40,502 nucleotides of DNA from Phocaeicola sp. (GTDB lineage: Bacteria > Bacteroidota > Bacteroidia > Bacteroidales > Bacteroidaceae). Shown here piece by piece: positions 16,112 through 24,541 of this stretch. The position numbers and the translations under genes are program-made. Positions within the stretch are counted from its first letter, which is position 1. Each line of letters starts with the position of its first letter. Location of the stretch: contig JARIAN010000005.1 in the NCBI GenBank assembly GCA_029257865.1, forward strand, positions 1 through 40,502. The letters are read 5' to 3'. Below the pieces are notes generated by a model. The model worked only from the letters and a program-made list of their open reading frames with translations, did not search any database and had not been told where the DNA came from.

Positions 16112-17260
16112 ATGAAGTATAATAAAAAAACAAGTAAGGTAATGAAACGACTTTATATATATATTGTAGTTTTTGTAGGGTGGTCAATAGCAATGACAGC
16201 ATGCAACGACTGGTTGGATACAGAAATTAAGGACCCAGTCAATCTTAAAACTTCTATTAAGGATGAAGTTTACTATGAATATTTGCGGGCCTATAAAAAA
16301 TCAGATCATCCAGTTGCTTTTGGATGGTACGGTAACTGGACCGGTACAGGAGCATCTTATGAGAATTCCTTGAAAGGAATACCTGATAGCGTAGATTTTG
16401 TTTCATTGTGGGGAAACTGGAAAAATCCTTCATTTGCTATGATGGAAGATTTGCGTTATGTGCAGCAGAAGAAAGGAACAAAGGTATTGTTTAGCTTTTT
16501 AGTGCTTGATATTGGTGATCAAATTACTCCACCTATGCCGCAGGAAGAGATCGATAATGGTACTACTCTGAAGGATTGGAGACATAAATATTGGGGTTGG
16601 GATTATCAGTTGGAGAACCAGTTGTCGGCTGTTGAGAGATATGCAAATGCTTTATGTGATACAATAGATAAATATGGATATGATGGATTTGACCTTGATG
16701 CGGAGCCTAATATTCCACAACCGTTCCCTACTGATAAGGAATTATGGAAGAATGACAAGTTGGTGATTCAGAAGTTTATTGAAACGATGTCAAAAAGAAT
16801 TGGACCAAAATCAGGTACCGACCGTATGTTTGTCATTGATGGGGAGCCAGATGCGGTACCAGCGCATTTGTTCTCAAATTTCAACTATCTTATTTTACAG
16901 GCATATACATCTCACTTCATACAGTATAACAGTCACTTGGATAATCGTTTTTTAAAACAGTATGAGCATTTTAAGTCAGAAGCCACTGCAAAAGAGATAG
17001 CACATAAGATTATAGTATGTGAAGATTTTGAGAAATGGGCGAAGACTGGCGGTGCTGAATTTGGACTCCCTGATGGAAGTATTGTCAATTCGCTTACTGG
17101 TTTTGCATTATGGAATCCAGTATTAAATGGAACTCAGTATCGCAAAGGAGGTGTAGGAACTTATCATATGGAGTATGAATATAAAGTAAGTGCTCAGGGT
17201 ACAGAAACTTATCCTGCATTGCGTAGGGCCATACAAATTCAGAACCCGAGCAAAAGATGA
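16112..17260 (+). CDS. GH18-family surface endoglycosidase (endo-beta-N-acetylglucosaminidase type)
   Basis: 382 residues with a lipobox AMTAC (Cys 31), so a lipoprotein probably displayed outside. The catalytic motif DGFDLDAE at 191-198 keeps D196 and E198 of the GH18 DxxDxDxE signature, so the enzyme should be active rather than a binding-only relative. LILQAYTSH may hold the substrate-assisting tyrosine. The pattern fits the BT1044-like group of Bacteroides GH18 proteins, known in N-glycan loci, where they cut the chitobiose core. It starts 9 bases after susD. A later Met at 11 is an alternative start. The precise glycan class cleaved cannot be read from the sequence. Confidence 0.85.
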   Translation: MKYNKKTSKVMKRLYIYIVVFVGWSIAMTACNDWLDTEIKDPVNLKTSIKDEVYYEYLRAYKKSDHPVAFGWYGNWTGTGASYENSLKGIPDSVDFVSLWGNWKNPSFAMMEDLRYVQQKKGTKVLFSFLVLDIGDQITPPMPQEEIDNGTTLKDWRHKYWGWDYQLENQLSAVERYANALCDTIDKYGYDGFDLDAEPNIPQPFPTDKELWKNDKLVIQKFIETMSKRIGPKSGTDRMFVIDGEPDAVPAHLFSNFNYLILQAYTSHFIQYNSHLDNRFLKQYEHFKSEATAKEIAHKIIVCEDFEKWAKTGGAEFGLPDGSIVNSLTGFALWNPVLNGTQYRKGGVGTYHMEYEYKVSAQGTETYPALRRAIQIQNPSKR

Positions 17261-17333
17261 TTTTATTTTAAAGCGAAAACAAATTGCATTCTTTACGGCG
17301 AATGCATAAAATCAATTTAATAAAAATAAAAGT

Positions 17334-18497
17334 ATGAATAGTTTTAAAATCGGTATAATAGGATGTTTGATTGCTATATCTTTTATGGTGGGTTGTGATG
17401 ATGCTGAATACTCTGTATTACGAAATCAGGCTTATATTTCACAAACTAATACTAATCCTAATACAGCACTGAAGGTTTTTATTGATAAAAATCCTGTGGA
17501 TGTGAATTTGAATGTACGGATTTCTGACCCTGCGGTTCAGGATGCTAAATTTGAACTGGTAGAAGATATGGATTTGCTTGACAGGTTCAACAAACAGAAT
17601 TTTACGGCATATAAATTTCTATCTTCGGAGCAATATAGATTGGATGGTAAAGATATAGAGGTTAAACAAGGGCATACTTTGTCTAGTTCTGCAGATTTGA
17701 ATATTTTGCCATTGACAGATGAAATGAAGAAAAGCGGTGAGAAATACGCTATAGCTTTGACATTGAAAAGTAAGGATGGCTCAATGGATGTCTTGAAGTC
17801 TGGAGGGAATATTTTATATCTGCTTGATCCAGCTATTATTACCTCAGTTCCAGTTTTTGATAAAAACACCAATGTGGCTTTTGAATTGAAAGAGGATTTG
17901 TCATTGAATGAATGGACACTTGAATTTTGTGTGAACATGAGTAAACTGGGTAAGAAAATTGGTGAACTGAACAACCAAGCCTTGTTTGATGGTTCCAGTA
18001 ATTTAGGAGAAGGAGATGGGCAAATCTATACTCGTTTTGGTGATGCTCCGATTGAAGGTAATCGCTTGCAGATTAAGACTCAAGGTGTTGTTATGGACAG
18101 CAAAATGCAATTTGAAGAGAATAAATGGTATCACATTGCTTGGGTATGTACAGGAAGTAAGGTGTCATTGTATGTAAATGGCAAACTTGACAATTCAAAA
18201 GAAACAATAGGAAAACCTACTAATTTAGGCAAGAATCGTTGTAAAATTGGTAATACGGACTATTTGAAATCGGATGTGAAGATGAGCGAACTACGTTTGT
18301 GGACCCGTGCTTTGTCTCCGCGAGAAATCAGCAATAATCCATATGCCACCAACCCGAATGCAAATGGCTTATCTCTTTATTTCAAATTTAATGAAGGGAA
18401 AGGGAAATACTTTGTTGATGCTACAGGGCATGGCAATAAGGCTTGGTGCAATTCGGAGGTTCGTTGGATTCCTGATGTTCAACTGAATGCTCAGTAA
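17334..18497 (+). CDS. DUF1735 plus LamG-like surface lipoprotein
   Basis: 387 residues; lipobox at MVGC (Cys 21). Residues about 40-150 fit the BT_3987-like DUF1735 domain, and about 175-380 a concanavalin A/LamG-like jelly roll (LNEWTLEFCVNMS, NKWYHIAWVCTGSKVSLYVN, MSELRLWTRALSPREI). This domain pair is common in surface glycan-binding proteins of N-glycan loci. It probably holds the substrate at the cell surface beside the SusCD pair. It follows the GH18 gene after 73 bases, so the operon likely continues. Confidence 0.85.
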   Translation: MNSFKIGIIGCLIAISFMVGCDDAEYSVLRNQAYISQTNTNPNTALKVFIDKNPVDVNLNVRISDPAVQDAKFELVEDMDLLDRFNKQNFTAYKFLSSEQYRLDGKDIEVKQGHTLSSSADLNILPLTDEMKKSGEKYAIALTLKSKDGSMDVLKSGGNILYLLDPAIITSVPVFDKNTNVAFELKEDLSLNEWTLEFCVNMSKLGKKIGELNNQALFDGSSNLGEGDGQIYTRFGDAPIEGNRLQIKTQGVVMDSKMQFEENKWYHIAWVCTGSKVSLYVNGKLDNSKETIGKPTNLGKNRCKIGNTDYLKSDVKMSELRLWTRALSPREISNNPYATNPNANGLSLYFKFNEGKGKYFVDATGHGNKAWCNSEVRWIPDVQLNAQ

Positions 18498-18576
18498 TGA
18501 CGTGATGATTGAGTTCTGTTTCATTATAACAGATAATATAATTCATTAGTATTAAGAATATATAAACTTAAAAGAT

Positions 18577-19605
18577 ATGAGATTTCGTATAATATACCAA
18601 TTGTTTGCTGTAGCACTTTCATCGTTGATATTTGCTTCTTGTGCCGATGAGATGGAAGTGGGAACAACTCTTTTCCCTGATGATGGGGAAAGGAAAGCAG
18701 TCAAAGCTTTTATTGACAATTATTGTTTTTATCCAAAAAATACGATGCAGAGTCATCTTGTACAAGCAGGGAATGGCGGTGCATTGATTGTGGCTGATGA
18801 TGAAGTGTCTCTTAAAGTTCATCTTACTTCTCCGGCAGAAACTGACCTTACATTTTCATTGGTGGTAGATAACTCCAATTCGCAGCAAGAGAATGAAGAC
18901 AAGGTAGCCTTGATAGAAGATGCTATTGTTTTTGGTACACAGACAGTTGTTGTTTGTTGTGGGGAGATGGAAAGTCGTGAGGATATTACTTTCTCTTTAA
19001 ATAAGGAATCGGCTTTTTTAAAAGGATTCGATTCTGAAACGCTCATTTCCATGTCACTTAAATCGCATAATGATGTAGAGATTCTAAAAGGCTATGATAA
19101 GTATCAATGGAAAGTGACAAAAGAGATTACCAATATTGATACTAAAGGTGATTTGGGGGGAAAGACTCAAATGCCATTTGATTTGTATGATGTGATGCAG
19201 AATTCTTATGGACAGTTTTCACCAACTGAAGACTTAAATGATGATAATATGGAAACATATTTGATGATTTATGCTAACACAGAAGGAAATGATATTATTC
19301 CAGTGCAGTTTCATGAAGAACAAGAGGTTGCAGGCATTTCTATCTATCCAGCTGAATATTGGGGAGAGTGGAAAATGAGTTGCTCTAAAGTAGAATTATT
19401 GGCAGGATCTGACAAGGAACATTTGCAACGTGTTGGTATTGCAACCTGGAAAACGAGCATGCCTACAGATTATACACCTTGGGAGATTGTTTTTTTTACT
19501 CCGGTGAAGATGAAGTTTATGGAGATTCGTGTGATTGACAATTATTCAAAGGACGACAATAAGACTGCCATCACTTTTATTCCTGAAATAAGAATTTATA
19601 AATGA
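18577..19605 (+). CDS. DUF1735 plus discoidin-like surface lipoprotein
   Basis: 342 residues with lipobox FASC (Cys 22). An N-terminal DUF1735-type domain covers about 40-150 and a C-terminal half (about 185-342) reads as an F5/8 type C (discoidin) beta-sandwich, e.g. QEVAGISIYPAEYWGEW and KMKFMEIRVIDNYS, ending in PEIRIYK. Such domains bind sugars. It is the last gene of the locus, 79 bases after its neighbour. With the previous protein it makes two surface binding proteins for one locus. The glycan bound is unknown. Confidence 0.8.
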   Translation: MRFRIIYQLFAVALSSLIFASCADEMEVGTTLFPDDGERKAVKAFIDNYCFYPKNTMQSHLVQAGNGGALIVADDEVSLKVHLTSPAETDLTFSLVVDNSNSQQENEDKVALIEDAIVFGTQTVVVCCGEMESREDITFSLNKESAFLKGFDSETLISMSLKSHNDVEILKGYDKYQWKVTKEITNIDTKGDLGGKTQMPFDLYDVMQNSYGQFSPTEDLNDDNMETYLMIYANTEGNDIIPVQFHEEQEVAGISIYPAEYWGEWKMSCSKVELLAGSDKEHLQRVGIATWKTSMPTDYTPWEIVFFTPVKMKFMEIRVIDNYSKDDNKTAITFIPEIRIYK

Positions 19606-19781
19606 GTGTATCTTAATGTTTGTTTAAAAGAACAGGATTAACTGCTTTGATTTTAGAATGAAACAGTATGATTTTCCTGCTGGAGGAATTAAATGGATAA
19701 CGAGTTGATGCATAATATCCAGTTCCTTTACCGGTAAATTCATAGTGGCAATGACATTTCTGCACTCATTTCCACAGATTT

Positions 19782-19884
19782 TTGAGTTACAACTTGTGAT
19801 TAATGAAACGGCGCTTGCGTTTAATAAAACGGTGGCAGTGTTTTATTAAACAGTGATGGTGACTTAAGTTTCAGCCGGCATAAA
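19782..19884 (+). repeat. Dispersed intergenic repeat, three 21-bp units
   Basis: Three tandem 21-base units (19798-19818, 19819-19839, 19840-19860), each an AT-rich near-palindrome of the GTTTTATAAAAC type plus a GGTGGTGGT-like tail. They lie between flanks TTGAGTTACAACTTGT and a 24-base right flank with CCGGC. The same flanks and two of the same units occur on the opposite strand at 36148-36229. Confidence 0.8.
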
Positions 19885-20017
19885 ATACTATATTCAAGTT
19901 CTCTGCTGGCAGAATAGGATATGCAACAATTTAATATTCGCCAGCAGGTATGCTTTATGAAACCACAGGAATGGTTTGATATTTATCCTTGTTCTTTCAA
20001 AATGTTAAAAAGTTTAG

Positions 20018-20053
20018 AAACGCCAAGTTCGAATTGAGAGCTTGGCGTTTTTC
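20018..20053 (+). terminator. Intrinsic terminator upstream of cysS
   Basis: AAACGCCAAG and CTTGGCGTTT form a 10-bp stem around 13 bases, followed by TT. It ends any transcript running from the glycan locus before cysS. Confidence 0.65.
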
Positions 20054-20205
20054 AGTTATAGCAGGTGTTGTGATTCAGGCAAGGTTAAAAGATTTTATTT
20101 TCTCATTGATGAGCTGGTATTTCTGACAATTTGCTTCAGTGTCTGAAGTGTCTTTGCATACCATGTAAATCTTGGAGATAATTTCTTGTTTTATGCTTTT
20201 TTTCT

Positions 20206-20221
20206 TACTTTTGTAACTTTG
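20206..20221 (+). promoter_or_regulatory. cysS promoter, two adjacent -7 elements
   Basis: TACTTTTG (20206-20213) and TAACTTTG (20214-20221) both match TAnnTTTG, one directly after the other. Upstream T-rich TTTCTTG and GTTTTATG could act as -33 elements, but neither is a perfect TTTG. Either would give a leader of about 10-20 bases before the ATG at 20238. Confidence 0.65.
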
Positions 20222-20237
20222 ACAAATACATAGAATT

Positions 20238-21716
20238 ATGGATAGTAAATTAATTATTTATAATACATTGACCCGCCGGAAGGAGCTTTTTACTCCGCTT
20301 CATGCTCCTCATGTGGGTATGTATGTGTGTGGCCCTACAGTATATGGTGATGCACATTTGGGGCATGCTCGTCCTGCCATTACTTTTGACATCCTTTATC
20401 GTTATCTCACTCATTTGGGATATAAGGTGCGTTATGTGCGTAATATCACAGACGTAGGTCATTTGGAGCATGATGCCGATGAGGGTGAAGATAAGATTGC
20501 CAAGAAAGCGCGTTTGGAGCAGTTGGAACCGATGGAAGTGGTGCAGTTTTATCTGAACCGCTATCATAAGGCAATGGAAGCTTTGAACGTGATTCCACCT
20601 AGCATTGAGCCTCACGCTTCAGGACATATCATTGAGCAGATTCAGCTGGTTGAGGAAATCTTGAAGAACGGTTATGCATACGAAAGCAAGGGGTCTGTTT
20701 ATTTTGATGTGGCAAAATACAACAAGGACCATCATTATGGAAAGCTTTCCGGACGTAATCTGGACGATGTACTGAATACAACTCGCGCTTTGGACGGACA
20801 GGACGAGAAGCATAATCCTGCTGATTTTGCTTTGTGGAAATGCGCACAGCCCGAACATATCATGCGTTGGCCTTCTCCTTGGAGCAATGGTTTCCCTGGA
20901 TGGCATTGCGAATGTACAGCGATGGGACGTAAATACTTAGGCGAAAACTTCGATATTCATGGAGGAGGTATGGACCTTATCTTTCCGCATCATGAATGTG
21001 AAATTGCACAGAGTGTAGCTTCTCAGGGACATGATATGGTACGCTATTGGATGCATAACAATATGATTACCATCAACGGACAGAAGATGGGTAAGTCTTT
21101 GGGTAATTTCATCACGTTGGATGAGTTCTTTGCCGGAAGCCATAAGTTGCTTGCTCAGGCTTATACAGCCATGACAATCCGTTTCTTTATCTTGCAGGCT
21201 CATTATCGTAGTACAGTAGACTTCAGCAATGAAGCTCTTCAGGCTGCAGAAAAGGGCTTGGAACGTTTGATGGAAGGATGGAAGAACCTGGAACGGATTG
21301 TTCCTGCTAAGGTTACTTCGGGAATTGAACCTTCCGGATTACGCAACAAGTGTTATGATGCAATGAATGATGACTTGAATACTCCAATCGTAATTTCGCA
21401 TCTGTTTGATGCTACTCGTATGATTAATACAGTACTCGACAAGAAAGCGACTATCAGTGCAGAGGATTTGGAAGAGTTGAAGAGTGTGTTCAAGTTGTTT
21501 GTCTTCGATGTTCTTGGATTGCGTGCAGAGGCAGAAAACAATGCAGCGCGTGAAGAGGCTTACGGAAAGGTGGTGGATATGTTGCTGGAGCAGCGTACTA
21601 TTGCAAAAGCCAATAAGGATTGGGCTACCAGTGACAAGATTCGTGACAATCTGGCTGCCCTTGGTTTCGAAGTGAAAGATACTAAGGATGGCTTTACTTG
21701 GAAGCTGAATAAATAA
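20238..21716 (+). CDS. cysS: Cysteinyl-tRNA synthetase
   Basis: 492 residues, close to the family norm. It attaches cysteine to tRNA-Cys. HIGH-type motif is HLGH at 40-43 and KMSKS-type is KMGKS at 283-287. The zinc ligands that select cysteine are C31 (CGPTVYG), C224 (WHCEC) and the HHECE segment at 251-255. The C-terminal DALR and anticodon-binding helices follow, ending with [15 protein letters not shown]. It is a single gene with its own promoter and terminator. Confidence 0.97.
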   Translation: MDSKLIIYNTLTRRKELFTPLHAPHVGMYVCGPTVYGDAHLGHARPAITFDILYRYLTHLGYKVRYVRNITDVGHLEHDADEGEDKIAKKARLEQLEPMEVVQFYLNRYHKAMEALNVIPPSIEPHASGHIIEQIQLVEEILKNGYAYESKGSVYFDVAKYNKDHHYGKLSGRNLDDVLNTTRALDGQDEKHNPADFALWKCAQPEHIMRWPSPWSNGFPGWHCECTAMGRKYLGENFDIHGGGMDLIFPHHECEIAQSVASQGHDMVRYWMHNNMITINGQKMGKSLGNFITLDEFFAGSHKLLAQAYTAMTIRFFILQAHYRSTVDFSNEALQAAEKGLERLMEGWKNLERIVPAKVTSGIEPSGLRNKCYDAMNDDLNTPIVISHLFDATRMINTVLDKKATISAEDLEELKSVFKLFVFDVLGLRAEAENNAAREEAYGKVVDMLLEQRTIAKANKDWATSDKIRDNLAALGFEVKDTKDGFTWKLNK

Positions 21717-21736
21717 ATTACTCGGATAAAATAAGA

Positions 21737-21785
21737 CTCCCCATTTTCACAAGATTTGCTTGCGGAAATGGGGAATTCTTTATGT
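21737..21785 (+). terminator. Terminator of cysS
   Basis: CCCCATTTTC pairs with GAAATGGGG with one mismatch around a 16-base loop, then AATTCTTTAT. The convergent gene stops at 21795, so it may work in both directions. Confidence 0.65.
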
Positions 21786-21794
21786 ATAGAGACC

Positions 21795-22601
21795 TTATTC
21801 TACGATAGAGGTCAGTGGGTGGCGGTTGCCTTTTATATCTTTAAGGAAAGCTTTGGCAGAGCCGAAGTTAAGATACATATCCAGTCGAACCGGTAGATGG
21901 TTGAGGTCATCGGTTACATAAAACGTAATGACTTCCTTTTCTTTGTTGTGCTTGTATTCCACCAATGAGAATACCAGACAACGGTAGGTGACATCATTTT
22001 CTGCGGTGAAGTTTTCTTTTCCGCGGTAAATCAGCGTCTGTTCTTCTATTCTTTTCCCGGTAGCCATAGGGAAGAGGATTTTGCTTCCCGGCTGATAGTC
22101 TTTCGGATCATAGGAACGTGCTTGCAGCATGATGCTGAGCATGTCGTAAACACAAGTTGATAAGGTGTCCTGATGTTTGTTGATATCGCTGCGCAAGGTT
22201 CTTTGCTGGTTTACGATGCACTTGCCATCTTGATAGTTGAAAGAAACTTCATCTACCGTATACCTTTTCCCTTCTTCTGCTCCTTTTCGGAAATAGAGAG
22301 GTTCTAGGTGTTCGGAAGTGATGCAAGTCAAGGTGTCTCGCATCTTAAAGAAAACGTCGATTTTCTTGTTGGTATACGATTCCAAATCTGTCTTCAGACA
22401 AGGCATTTCGTTATAGGTTGTCTGGTTGACCGTCATTTTAGCCCATCCTGCATTTATCCAGATGAACTTCCAGTTGAATTTCAGTTCGTAACTTAGAGTT
22501 TCTCCTGGTGCGATAGCATTGTTCTCTGCTCCACATTGAGCGTTCGAACGGGCGATACTTGTCATTAAGCACAAGCAAATTAAAAGCAATCGTATCATCA
22601 T
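21795..22601 (-). CDS. DUF3108 exported protein
   Basis: 268 residues with a signal peptide (1-21). The body fits DUF3108: PGETLSYELKFNWKFIWINAGWAKM near 33-57, KTDLESYTNKKIDVFFKMRDTLTC, YDMLSIMLQARS, and ATGKRIEEQTLIYRG. The fold is a beta-rich periplasmic or outer-membrane-associated protein of unknown role. Its ATG overlaps the stop of the lipoprotein gene upstream as ATGA, so the two are coupled. A second ATG follows directly and could be used instead. Confidence 0.88.
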   Translation of the reverse strand: MMIRLLLICLCLMTSIARSNAQCGAENNAIAPGETLSYELKFNWKFIWINAGWAKMTVNQTTYNEMPCLKTDLESYTNKKIDVFFKMRDTLTCITSEHLEPLYFRKGAEEGKRYTVDEVSFNYQDGKCIVNQQRTLRSDINKHQDTLSTCVYDMLSIMLQARSYDPKDYQPGSKILFPMATGKRIEEQTLIYRGKENFTAENDVTYRCLVFSLVEYKHNKEKEVITFYVTDDLNHLPVRLDMYLNFGSAKAFLKDIKGNRHPLTSIVE

Positions 22602-24523
22602 CTTCCTAATTTTTGAGCGCGTTCTTTATTTCGGTTTTGTATTTTCTTGTTCTCTTCTGGTTTCTGTTTCTTTATTTCATCCAGTTTTTGTTTGTCGAGT
22701 GGGGTGGCAGATACATCCCAGGTCTCTTCAAATTCAAAATTAGCTTTCATTTCCCATACTTTAGGGAAGTAGAAGACTTCTTCCGGCTGAATTTTTTGGC
22801 TATAGTTGCCGGTATCCCATTTCCCGTTTTGGTTGTGGTCATTAAACAGGCGGATATAGTACTTGGTACTAGGCTGTAGGAAATAGAAATCGCATGTGTT
22901 GTCTGGTTTGATTCGTTGTTCTCTTACTACAGCGTCGCTGTTGTTCAGTAGTTGTACGATGGCATTAGGTTCAGCCCCGACAATATTCAAGTACAGTGTA
23001 CCATATTCTTCCAGAGTCTTCACTTTCAAGGTGTTTTCCGACTTGTTGGAATGAAGTCCATAAATACCTTTAAAAGCCATGGAGTCTATTTTCAGTTGAT
23101 ATTCCTGCCCCGGTTTCCAGTCAGCCAAGATTTCATATTGGCGGTAGGTGGCAGTATCATTTCTGAAGATGAAAGGAATATCTTGCCATACGGTATCAAT
23201 TTTTGTAGCCATGTGTATAGCGGCAGTATCGATATTTGCCAGCGGTTCTTCAAACTTCAAGGTGATATTTCGGTTGAGGTCTAAAGCCGATGGAGCATTG
23301 ATATTGACAGGCAAGAATACAGTTTCCACCTTTATGGTATCACCTTTTCTTTCCCGTCTTTTACGTTCCTTTTCTTTTTTCTTTTCTTCCTCTTCTTTCA
23401 TGGCAATACGGCGTACCTTCGGAATTTTGTTAATCATCCGCAGTGTGTCGGTCTGTTCTACCAGTTTTCCCAGTGTATCGGTAGCCAGGTAATTGACTTG
23501 AAGAGTAAGAGTATCCCGTTCGCAGAGAGTAGTATCTTTCACCCAGTATAAGATACTGTCATTGCGTATGTTGTTTTCAATGACGAAAGCATCCTTTTCA
23601 TCAAAGTCCAGTCCTTTGATGGTTGGTATTGTATCTGCAGGAGCATTGAAATACAGTCCTATCTGGTTAAGTTTCGGACGTTCGCTTTTTATCAGATATT
23701 GGAAGTCATTGACTTCCTTAAAGGCACGTAGCATAATATTGTCCGGCAAGAAACGGGTGAAATTGATTTTTTTGATTGTATCAATTTGTGTGGTATCTTG
23801 TTCGTTGAACAATGTATCTGTGCGTATAGCGCCTTCCATGCTTGGAATGATGATTGAATCTGAATAAGCAATCAGTTCTGTTTTCGAATCGAACATATAG
23901 TTCTGGTTCCCATCCATCAGGGCAAAGATGCGGTATTTCCCGGGAGCGATGCCTCGGATAGTAAACTGCCCCTTGCTGTCGGTACGGGATATCCGGTCGA
24001 AGGCCATTGAAGTGAAAGCCGAGTCATTCAGGTTCATGTGCAGACCTACTTGTATTCCTTTGATTGGCTCCAGGTTTTCGGCATTCAGCACAGTACCTGA
24101 AACCTGCATCGTATCAATGGTGTTTCCTGTGGAGAAGGCATAGGCAAACTGTCCTAAAGGGTTGCCTTCGTTGTTGTCAGTGATGGCATCCCCAAAGTCA
24201 ATGGTATAAGTAGTATTTGCCTGTAGTGTGTCGAAAAACGAGACAATCACTCGATGTCCGCTGGTCTTTACTTCTGGCATCTCCTTTTGGGGAGGAGAGA
24301 TGATGACTTTTTCAGAAGCCTTTTCGAGTTTGATATACTCATCGAATTCGATGGCAACTTTTTTCCGTTGGTTGTTGGTTGCATTGGGTTCTGGTGTAGC
24401 TCGTATGAACTTTGGAGGCGTTTCATCATAAGGTCCTCCATCGGGTCCATGTCCTGTGCTGGCACAAGCATATAGTCCGATGATGGCTATTAAGGTGATG
24501 ATATATTTAGACAATGGTTTCAT
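22598..24523 (-). CDS. Ig-like (Big_5) domain lipoprotein
   Basis: 641 residues. Lipobox LYAC (Cys 20). Residues about 35-132 fit the SbsA/Big_5 Ig-like domain (PPKFIRATPEPNATN, VAIEFDEYIKL). Residues about 139-210 fit a carboxypeptidase-regulatory-like fold (VSGTVLNAENLEPIKGIQVG). A highly charged Lys/Glu/Arg stretch lies near 375-395, and the C-terminus is also very basic. This is a widely conserved Bacteroidetes envelope protein of unknown function. It follows the GH3-family gene by 18 bases and is coupled to the DUF3108 gene. Confidence 0.88.
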   Translation of the reverse strand: MKPLSKYIITLIAIIGLYACASTGHGPDGGPYDETPPKFIRATPEPNATNNQRKKVAIEFDEYIKLEKASEKVIISPPQKEMPEVKTSGHRVIVSFFDTLQANTTYTIDFGDAITDNNEGNPLGQFAYAFSTGNTIDTMQVSGTVLNAENLEPIKGIQVGLHMNLNDSAFTSMAFDRISRTDSKGQFTIRGIAPGKYRIFALMDGNQNYMFDSKTELIAYSDSIIIPSMEGAIRTDTLFNEQDTTQIDTIKKINFTRFLPDNIMLRAFKEVNDFQYLIKSERPKLNQIGLYFNAPADTIPTIKGLDFDEKDAFVIENNIRNDSILYWVKDTTLCERDTLTLQVNYLATDTLGKLVEQTDTLRMINKIPKVRRIAMKEEEEKKKEKERKRRERKGDTIKVETVFLPVNINAPSALDLNRNITLKFEEPLANIDTAAIHMATKIDTVWQDIPFIFRNDTATYRQYEILADWKPGQEYQLKIDSMAFKGIYGLHSNKSENTLKVKTLEEYGTLYLNIVGAEPNAIVQLLNNSDAVVREQRIKPDNTCDFYFLQPSTKYYIRLFNDHNQNGKWDTGNYSQKIQPEEVFYFPKVWEMKANFEFEETWDVSATPLDKQKLDEIKKQKPEENKKIQNRNKERAQKLGR

Positions 24524-24541
24524 TAGAAAAAAATTTGATTG

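Larger units (their letters stand above)
19606..20237. other. Intergenic region with repeat, hairpins and cysS promoter
   Basis: Between the glycan locus and cysS there is no convincing gene. It holds a dispersed repeat (19782-19884), an imperfect hairpin (19903-19947, arms CTGCTGGC...GCCAGCAG with one bulge), a terminator (20018-20053) and the cysS promoter (20206-20221). A 14-codon frame at 19693-19737 behind GGAGGA is too short to call. Confidence 0.7.

Noticed and set aside
19693-19737. 14-codon frame behind a GGAGGA ribosome site
   Set aside because: Too short, no conservation that can be judged here; the ribosome site alone can arise by chance.
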